Assembly (NCBI RefSeq): GCF_013128195.2
Contig: NZ_CP053452.2
Span: 2,356,001 to 2,420,000, forward strand
Origin: Frigoriglobus tundricola
GTDB taxonomy: Bacteria; Planctomycetota; Planctomycetia; Gemmatales; Gemmataceae
Length of the DNA: 64,000 nucleotides
Direction of reading: 5' to 3'
This document shows, one piece after another, positions 54,898 to 64,000 of this stretch; position 1 is the stretch's first letter, and the number at the start of each line of letters is the position of its first letter. Under the pieces are notes generated by a model. The model had not been told where the DNA came from. It did not search any database and saw only the letters and a list, made by a program, of their open reading frames with translations. The position numbers and the translations under genes were made by a program.

Positions 54898-56412
54898 ATG
54901 AACGAGCAGAACCGCCCGAGCGATCTCCGCGCGATCGCCCACAAGGCCATGCGGGATCGGGGACTCGAACCCGACTTCCCGCCGGACGCGCTCCGGCAGT
55001 TGAACGGCATCCCGGCCGCGGCGCACGAACCCGATCCCGCCATTCGCGACCTTCGAACGCTGCTCTGGTGCTCGATCGACAACGACACGTCGCGCGACCT
55101 GGACCAGCTCACGGTGGCGGAAGAACTCGACGCGGGCCGGGTCAAGATCCTCGTCGCGATCGCGGACGTCGATGCGCTCGTGAAACCCTCGTCGCCGATC
55201 GACCGCCACGCCCGAACGAACACGACGTCTGTGTACACGGCCGCGCAGATCTTCCCCATGCTGCCGGAACGGCTCTCGACCGACTTGACCTCTCTGAACG
55301 AGAACGCGGACCGACTCGCCCTCGTCATCGAACTGGTGGTGAACGGCGACGGGTCCGTTCAAGACTCCGCGGTGTACCGCGCCGTCGTCACCAATCACGC
55401 CAAACTCGCGTACCGGAGCGTCGCGGCGTGGCTCGACGGAAGTGGTCCCGTGCCCGAAAAGATCGTAAAGACCGCGGGGCTGGATGAGCAACTGCGGCTG
55501 CAAGATCGGATCGCGCACGTCATGAAGTCGGTCCGCGACGCGCACGGCGCTCTCGATCTCGAAACGATCGAGCCGGAAGCGGTGCTGAGGGACGGGCGGG
55601 TCGTCGATCTGCGCCAGGAGCGGCAGAACCGGGCCCAGGATCTGATCGCCGATTTCATGATCGCGGCCAACACGGCGTCGGCGCGGTTTCTGGAGAAGCG
55701 TGGGTTGCCGGCGCTCCGACGCGTCGTTCGCACGCCCGAGCGGTGGGATCGTATTCGGGAAGTGGCCGCGGGGTTCGGCGAGCAACTTCCCGCACCCCCC
55801 GATTCCAAGGCGCTGGCGGCTTTTCTGGCGCGGCGGCGCCAGCAGGATCTGCTGCGGTTCCCGGACCTGTCGCTGACTATCGTCAAGTTGCTGGGGGCCG
55901 GCGAGTACGTCGTTCAACTCCCCGGGCGCGAGTCGGCGGGGCACTTCGGGTTGGCCGTGCGGGAATATAGCCACTCCACCGCACCGAACCGCCGCTTCCC
56001 CGACCTCGTCACCCAGAGGTTATTGAAAGCCGCCCTGGCAGGCGAGAGTCTTCCCTACGACGCGGCCGAACTCGCGGCGCTGGCGACGCATTGCACCACG
56101 CAAGAAGACGCGGCCAAGAAGGTGGAGCGGCAGGTACGGAAATCCGCCGCGGCGCTGTTCCTGTCCGGGCGCATCGGGGAAGTCTTCGATGCTCTGGTGA
56201 CCGGTGCGGCCGACAAGGGAACCTGGGTCCGGGTTCTGACGCCCCCGGTCGAGGGCCGGCTGACGGCCGGGTATCAGGGGGTCGATGTGGGTGACCAAAT
56301 CCGGGTCCGGCTGACTGGCCTGAACGTCGAGCGGGGCTTCATCGATTTCGCGCGGTCGGGAAATGACAGGACACCTGGCGCGCCCCCGAGGGCGGCTTCC
56401 GCCGTGCGGTGA
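54898..56412 (+). CDS. RNB-domain exoribonuclease (RNase II/R-like)
   Basis: The 504-residue protein consists mainly of an RNB catalytic domain. It contains LRTLLWCSIDNDTSRDLDQL with the metal-binding Asp cluster, VKILVAIADVDALVKPSSPI, TTSVYTAAQIFPMLPERLST and REYSHSTAPNRRFPDLVTQR. A C-terminal S1-like segment is likely (GTWVRVLTPPVEGRLTAGYQ). N-terminal cold-shock domains of full RNase R are absent. It should degrade RNA 3' to 5'. ATG 54898 is used; GAGG lies nearby upstream. Confidence 0.88.
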   Translation: MNEQNRPSDLRAIAHKAMRDRGLEPDFPPDALRQLNGIPAAAHEPDPAIRDLRTLLWCSIDNDTSRDLDQLTVAEELDAGRVKILVAIADVDALVKPSSPIDRHARTNTTSVYTAAQIFPMLPERLSTDLTSLNENADRLALVIELVVNGDGSVQDSAVYRAVVTNHAKLAYRSVAAWLDGSGPVPEKIVKTAGLDEQLRLQDRIAHVMKSVRDAHGALDLETIEPEAVLRDGRVVDLRQERQNRAQDLIADFMIAANTASARFLEKRGLPALRRVVRTPERWDRIREVAAGFGEQLPAPPDSKALAAFLARRRQQDLLRFPDLSLTIVKLLGAGEYVVQLPGRESAGHFGLAVREYSHSTAPNRRFPDLVTQRLLKAALAGESLPYDAAELAALATHCTTQEDAAKKVERQVRKSAAALFLSGRIGEVFDALVTGAADKGTWVRVLTPPVEGRLTAGYQGVDVGDQIRVRLTGLNVERGFIDFARSGNDRTPGAPPRAASAVR

Positions 56413-56490
56413 ACCGTTACCCCCGTTGGGATGGACCTTGGCCCGAGCGGAGCCGCGCGAAACTGGTCGACACCGTAGAGGATCGTCGTC

Positions 56491-58986
56491 TTGAGAACAG
56501 CGACAAATCCATCCGAAGCGGCTCCCCCGCCGTCTCCCGAAACGGGACCCGGAACCGCATCCGCGTCGGTTCCCGACGCGCTCGCGGCCCTACAGGTCAA
56601 CCCCGAGCTCGGTCTCGCGCGGGCCGAGGTGGACGTTCGCCGGCAGGTGCACGGCTTCAACGAGGTCGCCGAGCAGAAGGAGCACCCCGTCCTCAAGTTC
56701 CTGGGGAAATTCTGGGGCCTGTCGGCGTGGATGCTCGAGTTAATCATGCTCCTGTCGCTCGTGTTGGGGCATTACTCCGATCTCGCCATCGTGGGCGCAC
56801 TGCTGGTCTTCAATGCGGTGCTGGGCTTCGCGCAGGAACGCCGCGCCGCGGGCGTGATGGAGACGCTGCGGCGTCGCTTACAGGTCAGTGCGCGGGTGCT
56901 GCGCGACGCGAACTGGCAGGTCGTTCCCGCCCGCGAATTGGTCCCCGGCGACATCGTCCGCGTGCGCCCCGGCGACATCGTTCCCGCAGACCTGAAGGTT
57001 CTGAGCGGAACCCTGAGCGTCGATCAATCGGCCCTCACGGGCGAGTCGAAGGATGTTGACAAGGCAGGCGGCGAGGTGCTCTCGTCGGGGTCCGTGGTGC
57101 GTCGGGGCGAGGGCAACGGCGTGGTGCTGCTAACGGGCGCGAAGACCTATTTCGGTCGCACCAGCCAACTCGTCCAGATCGCACGCCCCAAGCTCCACAT
57201 CGAAGCCGTGATCTCCAAACTGGTGCGGTGGCTCTTCGTCATCGTCGGCGTGCTGCTGACCGTGGTCACCGTGCTGTCACTCGTCCGCGGCACGCCGCTC
57301 GTCGAGATGATCCCGCTCGTGCTCGTCCTGTTGATGAGCGCGGTGCCCGTGGCCCTCCCGGTGATGTTCACGGTCAGCATGGCCCTCGGGTCAAAGGAGC
57401 TGGCGAAGCGCGGCGTGCTGGTGACGCGCCTCAGCGCCTCGGAGGACGCCGCGACGATGGACGTGCTCTGCGTCGATAAGACCGGCACGATCACGATGAA
57501 CCAGCTGGCGGTCACGGGTGTGATCCCACTGGAAAACGCCAAGGAGTCCGACGTGCTGTTCGCCGGCGCACTCGCGTCGCAGGAAGCCAACCAGGATCCG
57601 ATCGACCTGGCGTTCCTCGCCGCGGCGAACACGCATCACGTCTTCGTCGGCGTCCCGGCGGTCACCCCGGTTTCGTTCACGCCGTTCGATGCGACCAACC
57701 GGCGGACGGAAGCCGTGGTCGAACAGGGCGGGCGGCGGTTCCGCGTGATGAAAGGAGCCGTGCGAACGGTCGCCGAGGCGTGCGGACTTCGGCCGCCCGC
57801 GATTGAGGCGCTGGAGGCCCGCGTGCGCGAATCCGCCCTCAAAGGATATCGTACGCTCGCGGTGGCACGCGGCCCCGAAGCGGGCACACCCGGGCTCGTC
57901 GGATTGGTGACCCTGTACGATCCGCCCCGTCCCGACGCGAAACAACTCATTACCGCCCTCCACGATCTCGGCGTTCCCGTCAAGATGCTCACCGGCGACG
58001 CGCTGGCGGTAGCGTGTGAGGTCGGCACGGGCGTCGGGCTGCCGAAGATCCGGCGCGCGACGGACTTGAAGGCGGCGAGCGCCCAAGCCGGGAACGAGGC
58101 GACGGATCTCCTGGCGGGCGCCGACGGCCTGGCCGAGGTGTACCCGGAGGACAAGTACCTCGTCGTGCAGCACCTGCAGGCCGCGGGGCACGTGGTCGGC
58201 ATGACGGGCGACGGCGTCAACGACGCGCCGGCCCTGCGCCAGGCCGAGGTGGGGATCGCCGTGAGCACCGCGACCGACGTCGCCAAGGGGGCCGCGAGCG
58301 TCGTCCTGACGGAACAGGGGCTGACCGACATCGTGGCGCTGGTCGAGCAGGGGCGGACCATCCACCAACGCGTGCTCACGTGGATCATCAACAAGATCAG
58401 CCGGACGATCCTGAAGTCGGCCTTCGTGGCCGTCGCGTTCGTGGTGACGGGTCAGTTCGTCGTCTCGGCCTTCGCGATGCTGCTGCTCACGTTCATGACG
58501 GACTTCGCGAAGATCACTCTCGCCACCGACCGCGTACGCCCGTCCCGGAAGCCGGAGACCTGGAACATCGGCGGCTTCGTCACGGTGTCCGTGGTGCTCG
58601 GCGTGGTGATGGTCGCGGAGGCGCTCCTCTTCCTGTACCTCTGCTGGTCGCGTTTCGATCTGGCACCGATTGACGGCGTGAAGGACAAGCCGCTCCACAC
58701 GTTCAGCTTCCTGATCTTGCTCTACTTCGCGGTGTTCTCCGTCGTGTCCGCGCGCGAGCGGCGCTGGTTCTGGGCCACGAGGCCCAGCAAGAGCCTCATG
58801 GCCGCACTCGCGGTGGAGGCGATTGTGGGCACGGTCCTGGCGCTTGTGGGGTTGCCGGGCCTTGCTCCACTGCCCTGGGGACAGATGCTCGCCATCTTCG
58901 GGTACGCACTGGTGTCGTGCCTCGTCGTGAACGACGCCGTGAAGGTCGTGCTCATCAAATGGCGCGTTCCTGATGCCGTGGCCTGA
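56491..58986 (+). CDS. proton-efflux P-type ATPase (type IIIA)
   Basis: The 831-residue pump has a TGES actuator loop (QSALTGESKDVDKAG), the phosphorylation site LCVDKTGTITMNQLA with Asp329, the MTGDGVNDAPALRQAEVGIA hinge and about ten membrane helices. Similarity of the first domain (HGFNEVAEQKEHPVLKFLGK) points to plasma-membrane H+-ATPases. It exports protons at the cost of ATP and could counter cytoplasmic acidification during fermentation. TTG 56491, with GAGG upstream, is the likely start. The preceding nuclease gene ends 78 bases earlier. Confidence 0.9.
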   Translation: MRTATNPSEAAPPPSPETGPGTASASVPDALAALQVNPELGLARAEVDVRRQVHGFNEVAEQKEHPVLKFLGKFWGLSAWMLELIMLLSLVLGHYSDLAIVGALLVFNAVLGFAQERRAAGVMETLRRRLQVSARVLRDANWQVVPARELVPGDIVRVRPGDIVPADLKVLSGTLSVDQSALTGESKDVDKAGGEVLSSGSVVRRGEGNGVVLLTGAKTYFGRTSQLVQIARPKLHIEAVISKLVRWLFVIVGVLLTVVTVLSLVRGTPLVEMIPLVLVLLMSAVPVALPVMFTVSMALGSKELAKRGVLVTRLSASEDAATMDVLCVDKTGTITMNQLAVTGVIPLENAKESDVLFAGALASQEANQDPIDLAFLAAANTHHVFVGVPAVTPVSFTPFDATNRRTEAVVEQGGRRFRVMKGAVRTVAEACGLRPPAIEALEARVRESALKGYRTLAVARGPEAGTPGLVGLVTLYDPPRPDAKQLITALHDLGVPVKMLTGDALAVACEVGTGVGLPKIRRATDLKAASAQAGNEATDLLAGADGLAEVYPEDKYLVVQHLQAAGHVVGMTGDGVNDAPALRQAEVGIAVSTATDVAKGAASVVLTEQGLTDIVALVEQGRTIHQRVLTWIINKISRTILKSAFVAVAFVVTGQFVVSAFAMLLLTFMTDFAKITLATDRVRPSRKPETWNIGGFVTVSVVLGVVMVAEALLFLYLCWSRFDLAPIDGVKDKPLHTFSFLILLYFAVFSVVSARERRWFWATRPSKSLMAALAVEAIVGTVLALVGLPGLAPLPWGQMLAIFGYALVSCLVVNDAVKVVLIKWRVPDAVA

Positions 58987-59017
58987 ACCCTTCCCATCCG
59001 AGAAACGAGATATCCCG

Positions 59018-59665
59018 ATGCTCTTTGACCTGTCCAAAGTCACTACCCACCAGACCTATAACTTGCTGATTGGTCTGGTGGCGCCGCGGCCGATCGCCTG
59101 GATCACCAGCATGGACCTGGCGGGGAGGATCAATGCCGCGCCGTTCAGCGCGTACAACTACGTCGGCATCGACCCGCCGATCGTCGCCGTCGGCGTCGGC
59201 AACCGCCCCGGCCCCGGCGTCGTCGGCAAGGACACCGCGCAGAACATCCGCAACACGCGCGAGTTCGTCATCAACGTGGTGAACGAGACCCTGGCGCAAG
59301 CGATGGTCACGTGCGCCGTCGATTTCCCGCCCGGGGTGAACGAACTGGAGATCGCCGGACTGAAGACCGTGCCGTCGTCCGTGGTTTCGGTGCCGAGAAT
59401 CATGGAGGCGCCCGCGAGTCTGGAGTGCCGCGAGATCACGACGATGGAGATCGGGAACTCGCGGGTGATACTGGGGCAGGTCGTTGCCATTCACGTGAAG
59501 GACGAGTTCATCGATCCGGCGGGCCCGTACGTTCGTGCCGAAGAGCTCCATGCGATCGGCCGCATGAACGGCCTGGGTGCCTACGTGCGAACGCGGGACT
59601 CCTTCTTTCACGTCCCGCGAATGACCTACGCCGAGTGGGTCGCGGCGAACCAAAGACGGGAATAA
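59018..59665 (+). CDS. flavin reductase-like FMN-binding protein
   Basis: The 215-residue protein has LLIGLVAPRPIAWITSMD, then INAAPFSAYNYVGIDPPIVA and NTREFVINVVNETLAQAM. These are the pattern of the FMN-binding split-barrel flavin reductase family. Such proteins reduce flavin or act as small FMN oxidoreductases. The ATG at 59018 is chosen over an upstream alternative because the domain starts immediately. It is separated by two bases from the PPK2 gene, indicating one operon. Confidence 0.88.
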   Translation: MLFDLSKVTTHQTYNLLIGLVAPRPIAWITSMDLAGRINAAPFSAYNYVGIDPPIVAVGVGNRPGPGVVGKDTAQNIRNTREFVINVVNETLAQAMVTCAVDFPPGVNELEIAGLKTVPSSVVSVPRIMEAPASLECREITTMEIGNSRVILGQVVAIHVKDEFIDPAGPYVRAEELHAIGRMNGLGAYVRTRDSFFHVPRMTYAEWVAANQRRE

Positions 59666-59667
59666 CG

Positions 59668-60498
59668 ATGAAATATGTCAACCGGTTCCGGGTGGGGCCC
59701 GGCAGCGACGTGAAGCTCAAGGACATCGATCCGGGGTTCAAGGACCGCCACAAGAGCCACAAGGAAGCGGTCGAGGAGATTGCGCGATACCAGACAAAAC
59801 TGCGCGAACTGCAAGAGCTGCTGTACGCGGACGGGCGCTGTTCCCTCTTGATCTGCCTGCAAGGGATGGACACGGGAGGCAAGGACGGGACGATCAACCA
59901 CATCCTGGGCGCGATGAACCCCCAGGGGTGCCGGGTGGTCGGTTTCAAGCAGCCCTCCGTCGAGGAACAGGCGCACGACTTCTTGTGGCGGATTCACCGG
60001 GCCGTACCCGCCCGGGGCGAAGTGGCCATCTTCAACCGCTCCCACTATGAGGACGTGCTGATCGTCCGCGTCCACGACCTCGTCCCGAAACCGGTCTGGT
60101 CCGGCCGGTACGACCAGATCAACGCGTTCGAGAAGCAACTCGTCGAGGGCAACACCCACATCCTCAAGTTCTACCTGCACATCTCGAAGGAAGAGCAACT
60201 CCGTCGATTCAGGGAGCGGCTCGACGAACCGGCGAAGCAATGGAAGATCAGTGCGTCCGATTACACGGAGCGAAAATTCTGGGACGACTACATGGCGGCG
60301 TACGAGGACGCCTTGTCCCGCTGCAGTACCGAACACGCGCCGTGGTTCGTGATCCCGTCCGACCACAAGTGGTTTCGGAACCTCGCGATCGCACGAATCG
60401 TGGTGGAACACCTGGAAGGGTTGGACATGAAATTCCCGCCGCCGGCAGTGGATCTCGAGCGCATCCGCCGGGAGTACCATGCGGCGAAAAAGACATAA
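59668..60498 (+). CDS. ppk2: polyphosphate kinase 2 family protein
   Basis: The 276-residue enzyme has a Walker A loop LLICLQGMDTGGKDG (GMDTGGKDG at 66-74), the lid and catalytic segment IFNRSHYEDVLIVRVHDLVP (about 121-140), and SDYTERKFWDDYMAAYEDAL. This is the single-domain PPK2 type that phosphorylates AMP or ADP from polyphosphate. It would regenerate nucleotides when respiration stops. The start lies two bases after the flavin reductase stop region. Class III is likely but not certain. Confidence 0.92.
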   Translation: MKYVNRFRVGPGSDVKLKDIDPGFKDRHKSHKEAVEEIARYQTKLRELQELLYADGRCSLLICLQGMDTGGKDGTINHILGAMNPQGCRVVGFKQPSVEEQAHDFLWRIHRAVPARGEVAIFNRSHYEDVLIVRVHDLVPKPVWSGRYDQINAFEKQLVEGNTHILKFYLHISKEEQLRRFRERLDEPAKQWKISASDYTERKFWDDYMAAYEDALSRCSTEHAPWFVIPSDHKWFRNLAIARIVVEHLEGLDMKFPPPAVDLERIRREYHAAKKT

Positions 60499-60895
60499 GC
60501 GCAGGGCCGGAGAGGTCGCCTGGCTGAAGCGCGACCCCGGGCAAGACTGCACCGGCTCCGCGGCCGTTCACGGGTTTCTTTGGCGAATGGGGCGAACACG
60601 GCGCGGGTGCGGAGCCCGCTCGGCGGGGTTCGCGCTTTCGGGTTGCAGCACCGTTCCATTCGCCTTCGCACGGCGATTGGTCGCGTTCGAGCCCGTCCCG
60701 CTGTCAGGCGGAGGTAGACGGCTAACAGGTCGGGCCTGGTGCCGAGTCCGACGGCCAACATGATGGAAACTCACGAATTGGCGTTCTCGATGGTGATTAC
60801 CCCGACACGCACCTTCGCGGTAAACACAATCCGGCTGGGCGTGAGCCAGAAGAGCAACAACAGACGACGCAGGTGAACGCGAGCCCGGGAGCGAC
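60499..60895. other. intergenic, nothing seen
   Basis: This 397-base interval lies between PPK2 and the antiporter gene. I see no open frame with a plausible start, no RNA gene and no strong terminator. Confidence 0.4.
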
Positions 60896-62479
60896 ATGAA
60901 TCCTGTCGAGATCGTGGTCGGACTGGTCCTCGTGGCGGTGGTGCTGGCGACCGTCGCGCAGCGGCTGAGGGTTCCCTACCCGACCCTGCTGGTCCTGGGC
61001 GGAGTGACGCTGGGCTTCGTGCCCGGTCTGCCGCACGTCCGGATCCCCCCGGACGTCGCGTTCCTGGTCTTCGTCCCCCCGCTCGTGTACCAGGTCGCGT
61101 CCCGGTTCGGCTTACGGGACCTGCGGCGCCACCGGTGGCCGATCTTCCGCCTGGCCGTCGGGCTGGTGCTCCTGAACCTCTTCTGCGTGGCCGGCGTGGT
61201 CCACTTCGGGATCGACGGCTTCTCGTGGTCCGCCGCATTCGTCCTGGCCGCGATCGTGAGCCCGACCGACACCGCCGCGGTCGCGGCCGTGACGAAGAAC
61301 CTCCCGATCCCGAGGCGGGTCGAGCGGATCCTCGAGGGCGAGAGCCTGTTCAACGACGTGGTGGCACTGGTCGCGTATCAGCAGGCCGTGAAGGCCGCCG
61401 TCACCGGCTCGTTTTCGCTCGGCGACGCGGGTCAGGTGCTCGTCTGGGACGCCGTCGGCGGTGTCGGGGTGGGTTTGGCGGTCGGGGTGCTGGCGACCTG
61501 GGCGCGCCACCGCGTGCGCGACGTCGCGATCAACACGGCCGCCTCACTGCTGACCCCGTTCGCCGCCTACCTCGGCGGCGAGGCGATCGGCGCGTCGGGC
61601 GTCCTGGCGACCGTCGCCGTCGGTCTCTACGTCGGCCGCGTTCTGCTCCCGACGCTGACCCCGGCCGAGCGCGTCGAGGCGGTCGCCTTCTGGAGCGGCG
61701 CCCGGTTCATCCTCGAAGGGCTCGCGTTCGTTCTGATCGGCCTCGAGCTCCGGCGCGTCGTGGCGGACCTGTCGGACACCCCGGCTGCGGGGCTACTCGG
61801 CGCGTGCGCGCTGGTCTGCGCGACCGTGGTCGTCGTCCGGCTCGCGTGGGTGTTCGCGTGGACCGGGTTGCCGTACCTCTTCGGCCCGAAGCGGTCGGGG
61901 GCTGAAGCCCGTCCGCCGTGGGGGCAGGCCCTGCTGCTCGCCTGGGCGGGCATGCGGGGCGTCGATTCGCTGGCGGCGGCCCTGGCCGTCCCGCTCGTTC
62001 TGGCCGACGGGGCGACCCCTTTGCCGCAGCGGAACCTGATCCTGCTCCTGTCGTTCAGCGTGATCCTAACGACGCTCGTGTTGCAGGGCCTCACGCTCCC
62101 GCTGCTGATCCGCCGCCTCGGGCTCCCGTCCGAGGATTCCGTGCGGCGGGAGGACGCACCGATCCGGCTGGCGGCGGCCGAGGCGGCGCTCCGGCGCCTC
62201 GACGAGTTGGAACACACCCCCGGCGTGCCGCCCGACGTGGTCGCGCACTTGCGGGCCATGTACCTGCTCCGCGTTCACCGCTACCGGTCGCGACTCGCCC
62301 CCGCGGCCGGTGACTCTCCCGAGCCGGGCATCGAAGCGGCTCGCGGCCTGGTACTCGAGCTGTTGAAGGCCGAGCGGCAGGTCGTGGCCGCCATGTGGGG
62401 CGATGGGCTCATCAGCGACGACGCCAAACAGCGGGTCGAACGCTCCCTGGATTACGAGGAACTCAAACTGGGCGCGTAG
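60896..62479 (+). CDS. CPA1 family sodium/proton antiporter
   Basis: The 527-residue protein has about 12 membrane helices and the CPA1 motifs AAIVSPTDTAAVAAVTKNLP (SPTD at 122-125) and ILEGESLFNDVVALVAYQQA with Asn153-Asp154. LLLAWAGMRGVDSLAAALAV lies near the end of the membrane part. A soluble helical tail follows from about residue 430. It exchanges Na+ or K+ for protons and fits with the proton ATPase as pH control. The ATG follows a weak GGGAG site. Confidence 0.92.
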   Translation: MNPVEIVVGLVLVAVVLATVAQRLRVPYPTLLVLGGVTLGFVPGLPHVRIPPDVAFLVFVPPLVYQVASRFGLRDLRRHRWPIFRLAVGLVLLNLFCVAGVVHFGIDGFSWSAAFVLAAIVSPTDTAAVAAVTKNLPIPRRVERILEGESLFNDVVALVAYQQAVKAAVTGSFSLGDAGQVLVWDAVGGVGVGLAVGVLATWARHRVRDVAINTAASLLTPFAAYLGGEAIGASGVLATVAVGLYVGRVLLPTLTPAERVEAVAFWSGARFILEGLAFVLIGLELRRVVADLSDTPAAGLLGACALVCATVVVVRLAWVFAWTGLPYLFGPKRSGAEARPPWGQALLLAWAGMRGVDSLAAALAVPLVLADGATPLPQRNLILLLSFSVILTTLVLQGLTLPLLIRRLGLPSEDSVRREDAPIRLAAAEAALRRLDELEHTPGVPPDVVAHLRAMYLLRVHRYRSRLAPAAGDSPEPGIEAARGLVLELLKAERQVVAAMWGDGLISDDAKQRVERSLDYEELKLGA

Positions 62480-62957
62480 GGGCACGACCTTGCGATGAGG
62501 TGAAGCCGGCTCCTTCATCCGGCCGACCCTTCTTGCCTTGCATCAACTCCCGTTCCGCTTCCAGCCGGAATGGGTGCCGTCCCGTCGGCGCATCCGCGCG
62601 TCCTCCCACTTCCGGTGGCCACAGAACCGAATGTCTCTCAACTGCCGACCGGTGTGAAGCTGGGGTTTCGTATTCGACGTGTCCGCGGTCTGGAAGCACA
62701 TATTCCCTGATGTTCCCGCTGTAGCCCACGACGGCCCCCTTATTGCCACACGTTGGGTCACCGGCTGACTTGAACCTGCCAAGCCAACCTCCTCACACAT
62801 GTGAGGGCGGGCCGCTCCTTGCGTCGCCTTCGGCAGATGCGGGCACATCGACACGACTGTGATCACACAGAGTGCTGCTGATGCGGAGTGATCCCGTCCG
62901 GGTCACGCGGACGAGGTGTGACCGTGGCGGGCGGATCGGGAATCAAGGCGACAAACC
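62480..62957. other. intergenic, nothing firmly seen
   Basis: This 478-base gap lies before the second DUF2294-BON pair. It lacks the CTAACT/hairpin leader found before the DUF2294 genes at 23 kb. Open frames on both strands have no ribosome-binding site or family likeness. Confidence 0.4.
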
Positions 62958-63461
62958 ATGGACCGGTCCCGGGAAACCATCGGCAAGACGATCGCCCGGG
63001 CGGTTCGCGCGTTCGAGACGCGGCGAACCAAACACGGCCGCAAATGGGTAACGGTGTTCTTGAACGAGGACACCGTTGTGATCGCGCTGCACGGCTCCTT
63101 AACGGCCGCAGAAAAAGCTCTGGTGCGCAGTCCCGCCGGCACCGACCGGGTTCGGGAGCACCACCGGCAGTTGTTCACCGACGCCTCCGCGCCCCTGCGT
63201 CGGACGCTCAAGGGCATCACCGGGATGGGGGTGCGCGATACGACCGCGGAAATCGAGCCCTCGACCAACAGCGTGGTGCAGTTCTTCACGACGGACACCG
63301 CGGGGACCGATTTTCCCAGCGTTCTCGCTACGCCGCCCGGGTCTGTGCCGGGACGTGCCCGCTCCGCCGCCGCAAAGGTCGCGCCCGCTGTGAGGCCAAG
63401 ACAACCGGACGTGTCATCCGGGGACGATCGCCCGATTCGCACCACGAGGAATTCACAATGA
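62958..63461 (+). CDS. DUF2294/MpsC-like protein D
   Basis: The 167-residue protein has FETRRTKHGRKWVTVFLNED, then TVVIALHGSLTAAEKALVRS and LKGITGMGVRDTTAEIEPST, closest to the protein at 23822. Compared with that copy, the equivalent stop (TGA) reads CGA, so the frame runs 12 codons further and overlaps the start of the BON gene by four bases. The extra C-terminal residues are basic. The gene pair is a duplicate of 23822-24949. Confidence 0.8.
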   Translation: MDRSRETIGKTIARAVRAFETRRTKHGRKWVTVFLNEDTVVIALHGSLTAAEKALVRSPAGTDRVREHHRQLFTDASAPLRRTLKGITGMGVRDTTAEIEPSTNSVVQFFTTDTAGTDFPSVLATPPGSVPGRARSAAAKVAPAVRPRQPDVSSGDDRPIRTTRNSQ

Positions 63462-64000
63462 AGACGGACGCGCAACTGCAAAAGGACGTCATGGACGAGA
63501 TCCGTTGGGAGCCGAGCACCACGGCCTCCCACATCGGGGTCACGGCCGCCAACGGGGTGGTGACGCTGACCGGCGTGGTGGCGACCTACGCCGAGAAGTG
63601 GGCCGTCGAGCGGGCCACCCAGCGGGTCGAGGGCGTCAAGGGGATCGCGGAGGAGATCACGATCAAGCTCACCGGGGTCCACGTCAAGAGCGACGCGGAG
63701 ATCGCTGAGGCGGCCATCAACGCCATCAAGTGGCACGTCTGGGTGCCGGGCGACATTCAGCCCACGGTGTCTCAGGGCTGGGTCACGCTGAAGGGCAACG
63801 TGAACTGGGAGTACCAACGGACCGCGGCGAAGGACGCCGTGTGCTTCATGCCCGGGGTGAGGGGCGTCTCGAACGAGATCAGTGTCAAGCCGGCGGTCCA
63901 GCCGTCCGCCGTCAAGGACTCGATCGAGAAAGCGTTCGTGCGGAACGCCGAGATCGACGCCGGGAACGTGACAGTGACCGCCGACGGCGGGGCGGTGACC
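63458..64000 (+). CDS. BON-domain protein, cut by window end
   Basis: The first 181 residues are present. Two complete BON domains and the start of a third align with the protein at 24296, for example LQKDVMDEI, VVTLTGVVATYAEKWAVER and VKDSIEKAFVRNAEIDAGNV. Nucleotide identity with the first copy is visibly high over the whole length. GAGGAA precedes the ATG. It presumably ends about 110 bases beyond the window. Confidence 0.9.
   Translation, partial: MKTDAQLQKDVMDEIRWEPSTTASHIGVTAANGVVTLTGVVATYAEKWAVERATQRVEGVKGIAEEITIKLTGVHVKSDAEIAEAAINAIKWHVWVPGDIQPTVSQGWVTLKGNVNWEYQRTAAKDAVCFMPGVRGVSNEISVKPAVQPSAVKDSIEKAFVRNAEIDAGNVTVTADGGAVT

Noticed and set aside
62543-62866. Minus-strand 107-residue frame in the gap before the second DUF2294 gene
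   Set aside because: No ribosome-binding site, no recognisable domain and unusual composition; probably non-coding.

Overview
The window is high-GC bacterial DNA that most resembles a planctomycete of the family Gemmataceae. Pointers are a TIGR02996 domain fused to leucine-rich repeats, a DUF1580 protein, a planctomycete-style tyrosine recombinase with the PNQLRHS and GHARANVTEVY motifs, a ceramidase-type secreted hydrolase, and many GTG starts behind GGAG-type ribosome-binding sites. These are judgements from family knowledge; no search was run.

Left part (1-22.3 kb) is an accessory, recombined region. A DUF418 gene remnant and two overlapping zinc-ribbon genes precede a tRNA-Asp(GTC). A tyrosine recombinase starts 120 bases after the tRNA, the usual arrangement of an integrative element. 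It is followed by genes of unknown function, a DUF1580 protein, a poly-aspartate protein and a ParB-like protein. The most unusual segment is 6.46-13.27 kb. There, two successive units seem to share the order: 66-bp repeat, (helicase-like gene, structured intergenic RNA, reverse transcriptase), cargo gene, RepA-like ATPase. The second unit is intact. The first has lost everything between its repeat and the last 54 codons of the reverse transcriptase, and its ATPase is cut after 48 codons. The cargo gene differs between the units. A third, inverted remnant of the helicase-like gene lies at 20.5-20.8 kb. This set is my best candidate for an undescribed system.

Middle part (22.3-32.9 kb) is a stress and dormancy block: three DUF2294/MpsC-like proteins (two of them behind a shared hairpin leader), a triple-BON protein, dodecin, Dps, a histidine kinase, TspO, a YflT-like membrane protein, an ECF sigma factor, a DksA/TraR zinc-finger protein and a coiled-coil lipoprotein.

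Right part (33.0-62.5 kb) is a carbon and energy block. Phosphoglucomutase, alpha-glucan phosphorylase and GlgX mobilise glycogen; phosphoketolase and acetate kinase can turn sugar phosphates into acetate plus ATP; a zinc alcohol dehydrogenase and a triosephosphate isomerase accompany them. Embedded are a YhiI-RbbA-YhhJ type export operon, oleate hydratase, a Tat-exported alcohol dehydrogenase, an RNB ribonuclease, a proton-pumping P-type ATPase, PPK2 and a CPA1 antiporter. Together these suggest fermentative survival at low oxygen or low energy with pH control. The DUF2294-BON gene pair at 23.8-24.9 kb is duplicated in the same orientation at 63.0-64.0 kb and so brackets this whole block.
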